Assembly (NCBI GenBank): GCA_017311185.1
Contig: JAESUZ010004534.1
Coordinates: forward strand, 1,426,001 to 1,490,000
Length of the DNA stretch: 64,000 bases
Source of the DNA: Proteles cristata cristata
Lineage: Eukaryota; Chordata; Mammalia; Carnivora; Hyaenidae
Reading direction: 5' to 3'
The notes under the pieces are model-generated. The model worked only from the letters and a program-made list of their open reading frames with translations. It did not search any database and was not told the DNA's origin. This document shows, in pieces, positions 1 to 11,460 of this stretch. Made by a program: the position numbers and the translations under genes. How positions within the stretch are numbered: position 1 is the first letter of the stretch; every line of letters starts with the position of its first letter.

Positions 1-1025
1 ATAATGACCGTTTCATCCACTTCAGTCAACAGCCATTTTCCCCTTCTTCCATAGCTGAAGCCAGACATGTCTACTGTGCAAAGCTACATTTCCCAGACTC
101 TCTTGTATCTTGGGGACTCAGTGGCCAATAACGGAATGTGCCTGAAAATAATGTGTGTAAGCACATATGTGTTCGGTCACTGTCTCTTCACCTTCCTTCA
201 CACTGTCTGGTTAAAGTTGAAAACCAGAGTACCCTGCAAGCTATGTGTTCAGGGTAACAAAGCTATGCAACTAGGCTTCACAGCTTCATGGAGCAAAGTC
301 CATTTATCTACCCTGAGCTAGTCCATGAAAGAGAATTAAACTTCTAGCAAATTGGCAAATGCATTTGGGATATCTTTTTTTATAGAAACTTAACCAAATA
401 TGCCAAATATGTTTAAGAAGAATTTCTTAGATAACACAAAGATAGTAATTACTATCATAAAGGTATTCTCCTGTATTTTTTTATTAAAATGTTCAAGTTT
501 TGCTTTGGGAATTAAGGTTTTAATACTGGAATGTGGTTTGTGTGTAGTTGGGGTAAGGATATGCAGTCAGCTGATTGTTTTAGCACTACTTATTGAATAT
601 ACCATCCCACTGATGTATAATATCACTTGTGTTACACAGAAACATGCCTGTCGTCTGTTCCATTGCTTCTAAGTTTGTGCCAATATCACACTCCTATAAT
701 TACTAAAACTTTACATCAAACTTTATATTTGGCAGTACAAATCCTTCATTAATTTTCAAAATTATCTTGGCAATCTTGACATTTTTCTCTGCCATTTAAA
801 TTTTACATCCACCTATCAAATTACAGATAGACACATGCACAACTACTAGGATTACAGTGGAACTGCACTGAATACGTGAATTAATACAGGACCAAATTAC
901 ATCTTTACAAAATCAAGTCTGCCCACTCATGAGCTTGTTAGGTCTACACATTATATTTAATTTTCTCCATAAAGATCTTTAACATCTTTTGTTAGATATA
1001 TTCCAAGGGCTCTTATAGTTTTTTC

Positions 1026-1258
1026 TTTTTTTTTTTTAATTTTTTTTAATGTTTTATTTATTTCTAGGAGAGAGAGAGAGAGAGACAGCGTGAGCAGGGG
1101 AGGGTCAGAGAGAGAGGGAGTCACAGACTCTGAAACAGGCTCCAGGCCTGAGCTGGCAGTCAGCACAGAACCTGATGCAGGGCTCGAACCCATGAACCGC
1201 GAGATCATGACCTAAGCGAAAGTCGGACGCTTAACCGACTGAGCCACCCAGGCGCCCC
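1026..1258 (-). mobile_element. CAN-SINE (feliform type)
   Basis: A poly-T run at left, GA repeats, and a reversed tRNA-derived head ending GCCACCCAGGCGCCCC. It is adjacent to a second copy. Confidence 0.9.
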
Positions 1259-1262
1259 TTTC

Positions 1263-1483
1263 TTATTTTTTTTAAATTTTTTTTAATGCTTTATTTCTAG
1301 GAGAGAGAGACAGTGTGAGCAGGGGAGGGTCAGAGAGAGAGGGAGTCGCAGACTGAAACAGGCTCCAGGCTCTGAGCTGGCAGTCAGCACAGAGCCCAAC
1401 GCGGGGCTTGAACCCACGAACTGCAAGATCATGACGTGTGCCGAAGTTGGACGCTTAACCAACTAAGCCACCCAGGCGCCCCC
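1263..1483 (-). mobile_element. CAN-SINE (feliform type)
   Basis: The second of two SINEs in the same orientation at one site. TTCTTATAG-like sequence flanks the pair. Confidence 0.9.
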
Positions 1484-1517
1484 TTCTTATAGCTTTTTCA
1501 CGATTTCATCTGGTATA

Positions 1518-1856
1518 TTTTTTTTAAGTCATCTCTACACTTGGGGCACCTGAGTGGCTCAGCCAGTTAAGCAACCAGCTTGATTTAAGCTCAGGTCATG
1601 ATCTCGCAGTATGTGAGATCAAGCCCCATGTCAGACTACACTGATGGTGTGGAGCCTTCTTGGGATTCTCTCTCTCACTCTCTCTCTCTCTCTGCTCCTC
1701 TCCACTCACACACAGTCTCTCTCAAAATAAATAAACTTAAAAATATATTGAAAAACTACTAAAAATAATAAAGTAATCTCTACACTCAATGCGGAGCTCA
1801 AACTCACAATCTTAAGACCAAGAGTTGCATGTTCTACTGACTGAGCCAGCCAGGTA
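1518..1856 (-). mobile_element. Older tRNA-derived carnivore SINE, split
   Basis: The halves 1518-1541 and 1787-1856 form one reversed older SINE (AATCTCTACAC, then CTGACTGAGCCAGCCAGG). A younger SINE interrupts it. Confidence 0.7.
1542..1770 (+). mobile_element. CAN-SINE inserted in an older SINE
   Basis: The head is GGGGCACCTGAGTGGCTC, followed by a CT-rich stretch and AAATAAATAAA tail. The target duplication is AAGTCATCTCTACACT (1526-1541) against AAGTAATCTCTACACT (1771-1786), 15/16 matching. Confidence 0.9.
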
Positions 1857-2095
1857 CAGTCATACTGTATTTTTTAACTGGATTTTCACGTTATTTATTG
1901 TTGGCACGTAGGAATATTGTTGGTCTTCTGTATACTTATCCTGTAATCTATAATTTTGCTGAATTCTCTTACTAATTTTAATTGTTTGGTTTCTTAGATC
2001 TTCTATATAAGCAATTAGGGTGAAAAATAACAACCTAGGAGAGCTTGGGTGGTTCAGTAGGTTAAGTGTCCGACAGTTGTTTTTGTGCTGTTGTT

Positions 2096-2985
2096 GTTTT
2101 TTTAAATTTACGTCCAAGTTAGTTAGCATCTAGTACAACAATGATTTCAGGAGTAGATTCCTTAATGCCCCTCACCCACTTAGCCCATGCCCCCTCCCAC
2201 AACCCCTCCAGTCACCCTCTGTTTGTTCTCCATATTTAAGAGTCTCATGTTTGGGGCGCCCGGGTGGCTTAGTCGGTTAAGCGTCCGACTTTCGCTCAGG
2301 TCATGATCTTGCGGTTCGTGGGTTCGAGCCCCGCATCGGGCTCTGTGCTGACTGCCAGCTCAGAGCCTGGAGCCTGCTTCAGTCTGTGACTCCCTCTCTC
2401 TCTGACCCTCCCCTGCTCACGCTGTCTCTCTCTCTCTCTCTCCTAGAGATAAATAAAAACATTTAAAAAAATAAAAAAAATAAAAAATAAAAAATAAAAT
2501 ATTAAAAAAAAAAAAAAAAGTCTCATGTTTTTGTCCCCCTCCTTGCTTTTATATTATTTTTGCTTCCCTTCCCTATGTTCATCTGTTTTGTATCTTAAAG
2601 TCCTCATATGAGTGAAGTCATAAGATATTTGTGTTTCTCTAATTTCACTTAGCATGATACCCTCTAGTTCCGTCCACATAGTTGCAAATGGAAAGATTTC
2701 ATTCTTTTTGATTGCCAAGTAATACTCCACTGTATATACATACCATACCTTCTTTATCCACTCATCCATTGATGGACATTTGGACTCTTTCCATCCTTTG
2801 GCTAGTGTAGATAGCGCTACTATAAACATTGGGGTGCATGTGCCCCTTCAAAACAGCACACCTCTTTCCCTTGGAAAAATACCTAGTAGTGTAATTGCTA
2901 GGTCATAGGATAGTTCTATTTTTAATTCTTTGAGGAACGTCAATACTGCTTTCCAGAGTGGCTGCACCAGTTTGCATTCCCAAGC
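2096..2985 (-). mobile_element. L1 3' end (ORF2 C-terminus and 3' UTR), split by a SINE
   Basis: The reverse complement at 2829-2554 translates to the typical L1 ORF2 C-terminal pattern (PSMDEWIKK, then LSEIRETQ). The 3' UTR extends to a poly-T run near 2096. It is a decayed fragment, not a gene. Confidence 0.85.
2253..2518 (+). mobile_element. CAN-SINE
   Basis: The head is GGGGCGCCCGGGTGGCTTAG and the tail A-rich. The 12-bp target duplication AGTCTCATGTTT lies at 2241-2252 and 2519-2530, inside the L1. Confidence 0.93.
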
Positions 2986-3019
2986 TTCCAACTTTTAATT
3001 TCTGTTCAGAGCATACTAC

Positions 3020-3212
3020 CATGGTTCGTGAGACTGAGCCACACCCTGAGTCAGGCTCTGCACTCGCACTGCAGAGCCTGCTAGGGATTCTCTCTCTGCC
3101 TCTCTCTCCCCCTCCTCCTTTCATGCCTGCATGTGTGCTGGTGTGCACACACGCACACATGCACTCTTTCTCTCTCTCTCTCTCAAAATAAATAAATAAC
3201 CTTAAAAAAATC
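3020..3212 (+). mobile_element. CAN-SINE, 5'-truncated
   Basis: The sequence begins within the SINE body (GGTTCGTGAGACTGAGCC), then the CAGGCTCTG segment, CT-rich stretch and AAATAAATAAAT tail. The tRNA head is missing. Confidence 0.7.
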
Positions 3213-3260
3213 ACAACTTAAATTTTCCTTTTTAGTCCCTCTGTTTTTCACTTTCTTTTC

Positions 3261-3476
3261 TTTTTTTTTTTTTTAAATATTTATTTATTTCTAGGAGAGA
3301 GAGACAGCGTGAGCAGGGGAGGGTCAGAGAGAGAGGGAGTCACAGACTGAAACAGGCTCCAGGTTCCGAGCTGGCAGTCAGCACAGAGCCCGACGCGGGG
3401 CTCGAACCCACGAACCGCGAGATCATGACTTAGGCGAAAGTCGGACGCTTAACCGACTAAGCCACCCAGGTGCCCC
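3261..3476 (-). mobile_element. CAN-SINE
   Basis: Reversed copy with poly-T at left and head complement CCACCCAGGTGCCCC at right. The target duplication TTCACTTTCTTTTC lies at 3247-3260 and 3478-3491. Confidence 0.93.
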
Positions 3477-3499
3477 ATTCACTTTCTTTTCTTTTCTTA

Positions 3500-3880
3500 T
3501 TGCCCTAGATAATATCTTCAGTAAAATATGGAACAGAAATCATGAAATTTGCATTTTTATCTTGTTCCTGATTTGAAGAACATTTTCTGACACTTACTCT
3601 GAGTTTTATGGGATATCCTTTATCATGTTAACAGAAATTCCTTTATCATTCCTACACAGATATGTATATCGTTTGTGTTACAAATATATTTGGAATTTTA
3701 CCAAAGCTTTTTCTGAATCTTTTGAGATGATCTTATCATTTTCTTTAATTTGTAAAGGTGGTAGATTATATCAGTAAGTTTTTAACTGTTAGACCATCCT
3801 TAAACTCCTGGAATAAATTCCTCCTTAACCAAAATTGTGTTTTTTATACATGCCACATTTAATCTGCTCATGTTTTATTT
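3500..3880 (-). mobile_element. Old L1 ORF2 fragment
   Basis: Diverged reversed L1 sequence, including the segment resembling TTGAGATGATC... and CCTGGAATAAATTCC. It probably belongs to the same ancient element as the fragments at 858-2035. Confidence 0.5.
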
Positions 3881-3897
3881 AGAATTTTTATATTATA

Positions 3898-4113
3898 GGA
3901 GTGTCTGGGTGGCTCAGTCAGTTAAGCATGCAACTTTGGCTCAGGTCATGATCTCATGGTTTGTGGGTTCGATTGAGCCCCACATCGGGCTCTGTGCTGA
4001 CAGCTCAGATCCTGGAGCCTGCTTCAGATTCTGTGTCTCCCTCTCTCTCTGCCCCTCCCCTGCACACTCTCTGTCTCTCAAAAGTAAACAAACATTGAAA
4101 AAAAATTTTTAAA
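3898..4113 (+). mobile_element. CAN-SINE
   Basis: The exact 17-bp target duplication AGAATTTTTATATTATA lies at 3881-3897 and 4114-4130. The head is slightly diverged (GTGTCTGGGTGGCTCAG). Confidence 0.95.
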
Positions 4114-4255
4114 GAATTTTTATATTATAAACATAAAATGTATAAGTGAAACTGGACTATAATTTTTCTTTCTGTTAACACTTCATTAGATTTTACACAC
4201 TCACCAAATAAATTGGAAAACTTTCCTTCTTTTTCTTAAATTTGATTAAACTGAT

Positions 4256-4329
4256 GGGGCTCCTGGCTAGCTCTGTTGGTAGAACATGTCTTAAGCTCAA
4301 GGTTGTGAGTTCAAGCTCCACATTGAGCA
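4256..4329 (+). mobile_element. Older tRNA-derived SINE fragment
   Basis: Only the tRNA-like part is present (GGGGCTCCTGGCTAGCTC, then TTGTGAGTTCAAGCTCC). It abuts the L1 that follows. Confidence 0.6.
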
Positions 4330-4337
4330 CAGAACTT

Positions 4338-5712
4338 TCTTTTTTTTTTCCTTAAACAGTTTATTGTCAAGTTGGTTTCCATATAACACCCAGTGCTCAT
4401 CCCAACAAGTGTCTTCCTGTATGCCCATCACCCCCCTTCCCCCACCCCCATCAGCCCTCAGTTTGTTCTCAGTATTCAAGAGTCCCTCATGGTTTGCCTC
4501 CTTCCCTCTCCCCCATTATTTTTCCCCTTCTTCTCCCTCATGGTCCTCCATTAAATTCACCCTAATCCACCTATATGTGCAAACATATGGTACCTGTCCT
4601 TCTCTGCCTGAGTTATTTCGCTCAGCATAACATCCGCAAGGTCCATCCATGTTGCTACACATGGCCAGATAACATTCTTTCTCATTGCATGTAGTATTCC
4701 ATCATATAGATAAACCACATCTTCTTGATCCATTCGTCCATTGATGGACACTTAGGCTTTTTCCATGTTTTGGCTATTGTTGAGAGTGCTGCTATGAACA
4801 TTGGGGTACATGTGCTCCTATGCATCAGCACTCCTGTATCCCTTGGGTAAATTCCTAGCAGTACTGTTGCTGAGTCATAAGGGAATTGTACTGTTAATTT
4901 TTTGAGGAACCTACACACTGTTTTCCAGAAGGGCTGCACCAGTTTACATTCCCACCAACAGTGCAGGAGGCTGCCTGTTTCTCCACATCCTCGCCAGCAT
5001 CTATACTCTACTGAATTGTTCATTTTCACCACTCTGACCGGTGAGAGGTGGTATCTCAGTGTGGTTTTGATTTGTATTTCCCTGATGAGGAGGGACGCTG
5101 AGCATCGTTTCATGTGTCTGTTGGCCATCTGGATGTCCTCTTTGGAGAAGTGTCTGTTCATATCTTCTGCCCATTTCTTCACTGGGTTGTTTGTTTTTCA
5201 GGTGTGGAGTTGGTGAGTTCCTTATAGATTCTGGATATTAACCCTTTATCTGATATGTCATTTGCGACTATCTTTTCCCACTCCGTCGGTTGCCTATTAG
5301 TTTTGTGGGTTGTTTCCTTTGCTGTACAGAAGCTTTTAATCTTGATGAGGTCCCAATAGTTCATTTTTGCTCTTGATTCCCTTGCCTTTGGGGATGTGTC
5401 AAGTAAGAAATTGCTGCGGTGGAGGTCAAAGAGGTTTTTTCCTGCTTTCTCCTCTAGGGTTTAGATGGTTTCCTGTCTCACATTCAGGTTCTTTATCCAT
5501 TTTGAGATTTTTGTGTATGGTACGAGAAAATGATCTAGTTTCATTCTTCTGCATGTTGCTGTCCAGTTCTCCTAGCACCATCTGTTAAAGAGGCTGCCTT
5601 TTTTCCATTGGATACTCTTTCCTGCTTTGTCAAAGTTGGCCATACATTTGTGGGTCCAATTCTGAGTTCTCTATTCTATTTCATTGGTCTATGTGCCTGT
5701 TTTTGTGCCACA
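4338..5712 (-). mobile_element. L1 3' half (ORF2 C-terminal region and 3' UTR)
   Basis: The reverse complement holds recognisable ORF2 stretches ([20 protein letters not shown] near 5182-5120, then [18 protein letters not shown]) broken by frameshifts and stops. A 3' UTR and poly-T run lie at the left end. It is 5'-truncated at about 5712 and is not an intact retrotransposon. Confidence 0.92.
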
Positions 5713-5762
5713 GCATATAATTTTCTTAAACCAACAAAGAGTTGATATAAAATAGGAGTTAT

Positions 5763-5884
5763 CGTGGTGCTTGGGTGACTCAGTCAGTTGGGCACCTGAC
5801 TCTTGATTTTGGGTCAGGTCATGATCTCACAGTTTGTGGGACTGATTCCTGCATCAGCTCAGAGCCTGCCTGGAATTCTCTCTG

Positions 5885-5915
<31 letters not shown>

Positions 5916-5985
5916 GTCTCTCCCCTACTTGCAAACATGCATCCTCTCTCTCAAAAGAAATAAACATTAAAAAAACAATAAATAC
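5763..5985 (+). mobile_element. CAN-SINE
   Basis: The target duplication is AAAATAGGAGTTAT (5749-5762) against AAAATAAGAGTTAT (5986-5999). The body has a (CT)n stretch with GTCTCT interruptions. Confidence 0.9.
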
Positions 5986-6084
5986 AAAATAAGAGTTATT
6001 TGTTCCTTGCTGGTTAAAGTCATTATAAGCCTTAAAAGTTTAAAAGCATTATAGGTCTGATATGTTTTACTGTGGAAAGTTTTA

Positions 6085-6531
6085 TTTTTATTTTTTTACT
6101 GTTTATTTATTTTTGAGAGAGAAAGTACAAGCAGGGGAGGAGCAGAGAGAGAGGAAGAGAGAGAAAATCCTAAGCAGGCTCCATACTGTCAGCGCAAGTC
6201 CACTGTGAGGCTCAAACTCACAATGAGATCGTGACCTGAGCCGAAATCAAGAGTCATATGCTTAGGATGCTTGGGTGGCTCAGTCAGTTAAGCCTCTGAC
6301 TTTGGCTCAAGTCATGATCTCTTGGCTCCTGAGTTTGGGCTCCCAAGTCAGGCTCTGTGCTGACGGCTCAGAGTCTGGAGCCCGCTTTGGATTCTGTGTC
6401 TCCCTCTCTCTCTGCCCCTCCCCACTCACACTCTGTTTTTGTCTCTCTCTCAAAAACAAATAGCGCAGTAAAAAAGAAATTAAAAAATAAAAAGAGTTGG
6501 ATGCTTAACCTACTGAGCCACCCAGGCACCC
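6085..6531 (-). mobile_element. CAN-SINE split by another SINE
   Basis: The reversed element is in two parts, 6085-6262 and 6490-6531 (ending GAGCCACCCAGGCACCC). The flanks TTACTGTGGAA / TTATTGTGGAA look like its target duplication. Confidence 0.85.
6265..6488 (+). mobile_element. CAN-SINE nested in an opposite-strand SINE
   Basis: The head is GGATGCTTGGGTGGCTCAG, followed by a CT-rich stretch and A-rich tail. It interrupts the reversed SINE at 6085-6531. Confidence 0.88.
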
Positions 6532-8073
6532 TTATTGTGGAATATTTTAAAACAAATACTTCTATTTGTTTAATGGTTATATGTTCACACAGGCTTTCTT
6601 TTTCCTCTTGAAGCAATGTATCAAGTAAAGAATATATTAGGCTGAAAATAACAGAAAAACTGACTCCCTATTTTAAAAAATGGAGCTACTTTTTTCCTTA
6701 CATAACAAGAAGGCTAGATAAAAACTATCCAGAGAAGACACAGCTCTTTAATAATGTGAACAGGAAAGTAGGTTCTAACTTTCCATTCCACTACCCTTAG
6801 CTTAGAGGCCTCATGCTTGGTACACTTTTGACTCAGAATAGCTGCTTTGTTTTTACATAAGAAAGAAACTGAAGCACAAAGAGGTAACACCCATATCAGG
6901 AAATCAAAAGTTTTCATCTCATTGTCCAAACTCTATCACATGGCTCATCTAGCCACAGAGGAATTTAGGGCAGTATTTTTATTTGGGCACATTACTCCAA
7001 AGAAAATCAGAGTTAGGTTAATAAAGGAGGAAGAAGTCGACATTTTGAATTGTCAATTGGCAGTATCTGCTGTACTCAGTTTGGATAAGTTATATTATTG
7101 TAGGAAATTGTCCGTAACACCTAAGTTCCTAAATTCTCTTATCATTTTGAAAAATATTTGCTATATCTATAGTTTTGTCACTTTTAAAAATTCCTAGCAT
7201 TGATTTCCCTACATCAATAAAGCAGCAACAGAAAAAGAAATCAAGGAATCGATCCCACTTATAATTGCATCAAAAACCGTAAGATATCTAGGAATAAACC
7301 TAACCAAAAAGGTACAAGATCTATACTCTGAAAACTACAGAATACTTATGAAAGAAACTGAAGAGGACACAAAGAAATGGAAAAACATTCCATGCTCATG
7401 GATTAGAAGAACAAACATTGTCAAAATGTCTATGCTACCCAAAGCTATCTACGCATTTAATGCAATCCTTATCAAAACACCACCAGTATCTTTCACAGGG
7501 CTAGAACAAACAATCCTAAAATTTTCATGGAACCAAAAAAGACTTCGAATAGCCAAAGCAATCCTGAAAAGGAAAAGCAAAGCTGGAGGCATCATGATTC
7601 CAGACCTCAAACTTTATTACAAAGCTGTAGTCATGAAAACAGTATGGTTCTAGCACAAAAATAGACACATAGATCAATGGAATAGAATAGAACACCCAGA
7701 TGGACTCCAATTATATGGTCAACTAATCTTTGACAAAGCTGGAAAGAATATCTTATGGAAGAAAGCTAGTCTCTTCAATAAATGCTGCTGGGAAAACTGG
7801 ACAACAACATGCAAAAGAATAAAACTGGACTACTTTCTTATGCCCTATATAAAAATAAATTCAAAATGGATGAAAGACCTAAATGTGAGACAGGAAACCA
7901 TCAAAATCCTAGAGAACACAGACAACCACCTCTTTTACCTCAATCAGAGCAACTTCTTATTAGACAAATCACCAGAGTCAAGGGAAACAAAAGCAAAAGT
8001 GAACTACTGGGACACAGTCATGATAAAAAGCTCCTGCACAGCCAAGGAAACAATCAACAAAACTAAAAGGTAA

Positions 8074-8291
8074 GGGCACCTAGGTGGCCTAGTCGATTAA
8101 GTGACCAACTTTGGTGCAGGTCATGATCTCCCCATTCATGGGTCCGAGCCCCACGTCAGGCTCTGTGCTGACAGCTCAGGGCCTGGAGACTGTTTCAGAT
8201 TCTGTGTCTCCCTCAATCTCTGCTCCTCCCCGACTCTCTCTCTCTCTCTTTCCCTCAAAAATAAATAAACATTAAAAAAAAAAAAAAACTA
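8074..8291 (+). mobile_element. CAN-SINE in L1 (first of a pair)
   Basis: The head is GGGCACCTAGGTGGCCTAG and the A tail ends near 8290. The pair is flanked by AAAACTAAAAG from the host L1 on both sides. Confidence 0.88.
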
Positions 8292-8536
8292 GGGGCACCT
8301 GAGTGGCTCAGTCAGTCGAGCGTCCGACTTCGGCACAGGTCATGATCTCATGGTTCCTGGGTTTGAGCCCTCGTCGGGCTCTGTGCTGACAACCAACTCA
8401 GAGCCTGGAGCGTGTTTCAGATTCTGTATCTCTGTCTCTCTCTGGCCCTCCCCTGCTCACACTATCTCTGTCTCTCTCTCTCTCTCAGAAATAAATAAAA
8501 CATTTAAAATTTTTTTTAAAAAATAAAAAAACAAAA
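8292..8536 (+). mobile_element. CAN-SINE in L1 (second of a pair)
   Basis: The head GGGGCACCTGAGTGGCTCAG follows directly on the tail of the previous SINE, so it probably inserted into that A tail. Confidence 0.88.
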
Positions 8537-8741
8537 AAACTAAAAGAACTGACAAAATGGGAGTATTTGCAAATGACATAACTTATAAAGGGTTAGTATC
8601 CAAATTCTATAAAGAACTTACAAACTCAACACCCAAAAAACAAATAATCCAGTGAAGAAATGGGCAGAAGACATGAACAGACACTTTTCCAAAGAAGATA
8701 TCCAGATGGCTAACAGACACATGAAAAGATGTTCAACATCA

Positions 8742-8935
8742 GGGCGCCTGGGTGGCCTAGTCGGTTAAGCGTCCGACTTTCGCTTAGGTCATGATCTCGC
8801 AGTTCATGGGTTCGAGCCCCGCGTCGGGCTCTATGCTGACTGCCAGCTCAGAGCCTGGAGCCTGTTTCAAGTCTGTGACTCCCTCTCTCTCTGACCCTCC
8901 CCTGCTCACACTGTCTCTCTCTCTCTCTCTCTCCC

Positions 8936-8989
<54 letters not shown>
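8742..8989 (+). mobile_element. CAN-SINE with a GAAA-repeat tail
   Basis: The exact 18-bp target duplication AAAAGATGTTCAACATCA lies at 8724-8741 and 8990-9007. The tail has become (GAAA)n, about 12 units, instead of the usual A-rich end. Confidence 0.95.
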
Positions 8990-8990
<1 letters not shown>

Positions 8991-9224
8991 AAAGATGTTC
9001 AACATCACTCATCATCAGGGAAATATAAATCAAAACCATGATGAAGTACCACCTCACACCTGTCAGAATGGCTAAAATTAACAACACAATAAACAACAGT
9101 AGGGGTTAGCAAGGATGCAGAGAAAGGAGAACCTTCTTCTACTGTTGGTAGGAATGCAAATTAGTGCAGCCACTCTGGAGAACAGTATGGAGGGTCCTCA
9201 AAAAAGTTAAAAATGGAACTACCC

Positions 9225-9413
9225 AGAGCACCTGGGTGGCTCTGTCAGTTAAGCATATGATTTCGGCTCCAGTCATGATCTCATGGTTCGTGAATTTGAG
9301 TCCTTCATCAAGCTCTGTGCTGTCAGTGTGAAGCCTGCTTCAGATCCTCTCTCCTTTTCTCTGCCCTGCTCCTGCTCTGTGTCTCAAAAATAAACATTAA
9401 AAAAAAAAATACA
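9225..9413 (+). mobile_element. CAN-SINE in L1
   Basis: The head is GAGCACCTGGGTGGCTCTG and the A tail lies at 9396-9410. AACTACCC from the host L1 is found at 9217-9224 and 9670-9677, outside this SINE and the next one. Confidence 0.88.
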
Positions 9414-9669
9414 GGGGCGCCTGGGTGGCTCAGTCGGTTAAGCACCCGACTTCAGCTCAGGTCATGATCTCAGTTTGTGGGTTCGAGCCCCACATTGGGC
9501 TCTGTGCTGACTACTAGCTCAGAGCCTGGAGACTGCTTCATTTTCTGTGTCTCCCTCTCTCTCTGACCCTCCTTTGCTCATGCTGTCTCTATCTCTCTCT
9601 CAAAAATAAATAAAAAATATTTAAAAAAATAAACAAATAAATAATAAAAAATAAAAAAATAAAAAATAC
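9414..9669 (+). mobile_element. CAN-SINE in L1
   Basis: The head GGGGCGCCTGGGTGGCTCAG is close to the consensus. It sits in the tail of the preceding SINE and has a long A/T-rich tail. Confidence 0.9.
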
Positions 9670-9837
9670 AACTACCCTATGATCCAGCAACTGCACTACC
9701 AGGTATTTGCCCAGAGGATATAGAAATACAGATTTGAAGGGGTATGTGCACCCTGATGTTTATAGAAACATTATCAATAATAGTCAAACTATGGAGAGAG
9801 GCCAAATGTCCACTGACTGATGAATGGATAAAAAAAA

Positions 9838-9887
9838 TGTGTGTGTGTGTGTGTGTGTATGTATATGTATACACATACACACACAAT
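9838..9887. repeat. GT/AC microsatellite inside L1
   Basis: A GT run passes into GTATAT and then ACAC repeats, making an imperfect palindrome within the L1 3' region. Confidence 0.85.
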
Positions 9888-10308
9888 GGAATAATACTCA
9901 GCCATCAAAAAGAGTGAAATCTTGCCATTTGCAATGACGTGGATGGAGCTAGAGTGTTATGCTAAGTGAAATGAGTCAGAGAAAATACCATATGATTTCA
10001 CACATACATGAAATTTAAGAAACAAAACAGATGAATATATGGGAAAAGAAAAAAAGCAGGGGCAGACAAAGAGAAAAAACTGAGGGATGATGGAGGGTGA
10101 TGGGTGGGGGGGTGGCCTAGATGGGTGATGGGTATTAAGGACACTTGTTATGATGAGTACTGAGTGTTCTACATAAGCGATGAATCACTGAATTCTACTC
10201 TTGAAACCAATATTGCAGTGTTTAACTAAATGGAATTTAAATAAAAATTTGAAAAAAAAAAAAAAGCTCCTAGCATTGTACACTTGTGCCTTTTAAAATT
10301 AATTTTTT

Positions 10309-10519
10309 TATTTAAAATAATTTTAATGTTTATTTATTTTTGAGAGACAGAGCATGAGCAGGGAAAGGGCAGGGAGAGAAGGAGACACAGAATCTGAAGC
10401 AGGCCCCAGGCTCTGAGCTGTTAGCACAGAGCCTGACGCGGGACTCGAACCCATGAACCGTGAGATCATGACCTGAGCCGAACTCAGACGCTTAACTGAC
10501 TGAGTCACCCAGGGAGCCC
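10309..10519 (-). mobile_element. CAN-SINE
   Basis: The target duplication TAAAATTAATTTTTT lies at 10294-10308 and 10520-10534. The element is reversed with GAGAGACAGAGCATGAGC in the body. Confidence 0.9.
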
Positions 10520-10544
10520 TAAAATTAATTTTTTAATTAATTAA

Positions 10545-11460
10545 AAGTTTGTCTACTTTATTAATTTTTTTCAGAGAATCGACTTTATTTTCTTGAGCCT
10601 CTCAATTGCTTCTCTGATTACTAGTTCATTCATTTATGTGCTTATTATGATTACTTACTTTCCTCTTGATATCTGTGTTAGATTTTTTCCTTATCTTTTC
10701 TAATGTTATTGCAAATGATACCTTAAAAATCTCCTTTTCCATTTTTTGTCTTTCTGACATACAGAAATACAATGGATTTTTTTGTACTTTGACTTTGTAT
10801 CTAGTTAATCTTGCTCAATGCACTTATTACTTTTGATAGTTTGTAGATAGATTCATTTAGATTTTCTACTAACACAGCTATGTCCTCTGCAAATAATTTT
10901 TTTTTTTTTACTAATCCTTATGCATTTTCTTTTTTCTTGATTTACTGCAACTGGCTATGAGGCTAGGCCCTTCAAAACAATGTTGAATAGAAGTGGTGAG
11001 AGCTGCCATCCTTTTTTTTTTTTTTAATGTTTATTTATTTTTGAGAGAGAGAGAGACAGAGCATGAGCAGGGGAGAAGCAGAGAGAGAGAGGGAGACACA
11101 GAATACAAAGCAGGCTCCAGGCTCTGAGCTGTCAGCACAGAGCCCAAAGCAGGGCTTGAACTCACAAACTATGAGATCATGACCTGAACTGAAGTCGGAT
11201 GCTTAATGGACTGAGCCACACAGGTGCCCTGAGAGCTGCCATCCTTATCTTGTTACCAATCTTAGGGGGAAAAATATTCAGTTTTTTCCTTTCCTTTCCA
11301 TAGGTATATTCAGTAAATATTCCTATGTTAGCTGACCACTTAATATATGCTCTTTATCTGGCTGAGGAAGATGCTTTCTATTCTCAGTTTGCTAAGAGTT
11401 TCTATCATGAACTACTATATCAGATTCACTCAGTTCGGGAAAATTGTGTTCCCATCATGG
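10545..11460 (-). mobile_element. Old L1 ORF2 fragment
   Basis: Diverged reversed L1 sequence (for example AATGTTGAATAGAAGTGGTG) is interrupted by the SINE at 11014-11229. Boundaries are approximate. Confidence 0.6.
11014..11229 (-). mobile_element. CAN-SINE
   Basis: The exact 17-bp target duplication TGAGAGCTGCCATCCTT lies at 10997-11013 and 11230-11246. Confidence 0.95.

Larger units (their letters stand above)
858..2035 (-). mobile_element. Old L1 ORF2 fragment, broken by SINEs
   Basis: Pieces at about 858-1025, 1484-1517 and 1857-2035 read, in reverse complement, as diverged L1 reverse-transcriptase-region sequence. They are separated by SINE insertions. Assignment rests on recognition of the L1 ORF2 pattern. 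Confidence 0.55.
7203..10267 (+). mobile_element. 5'-truncated L1 with five nested SINEs
   Basis: L1 ORF2 reverse-transcriptase C-terminal sequence (for example [18 protein letters not shown] near 7420-7480) runs into the L1 3' UTR and an A-rich tail at about 10250-10265. The L1 pieces are 7203-8073, 8537-8741, 8990-9224 and 9670-10267, about 1.9 kb in total. The target duplication TCCTAGCATTG lies at 7192-7202 and 10268-10278. Reading frames are broken, so it is inactive. Confidence 0.92.

Noticed and set aside
60..330. Sequence resembling an ancient interspersed repeat (CTACATTTCCCAGACTC, then GGCCAATAACGGAATGTG)
   Set aside because: It recalls an old mammalian repeat, but I could not name the family or its borders from sequence alone.
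4682..5182. A 166-codon open frame with apparent protein similarity
   Set aside because: It is the C-terminal part of L1 ORF2 in a truncated, frameshifted element, so it is annotated as a mobile element.
7348..7653. A 101-codon open frame
   Set aside because: It is L1 ORF2 sequence within the insertion at 7203-10267, not a host gene.
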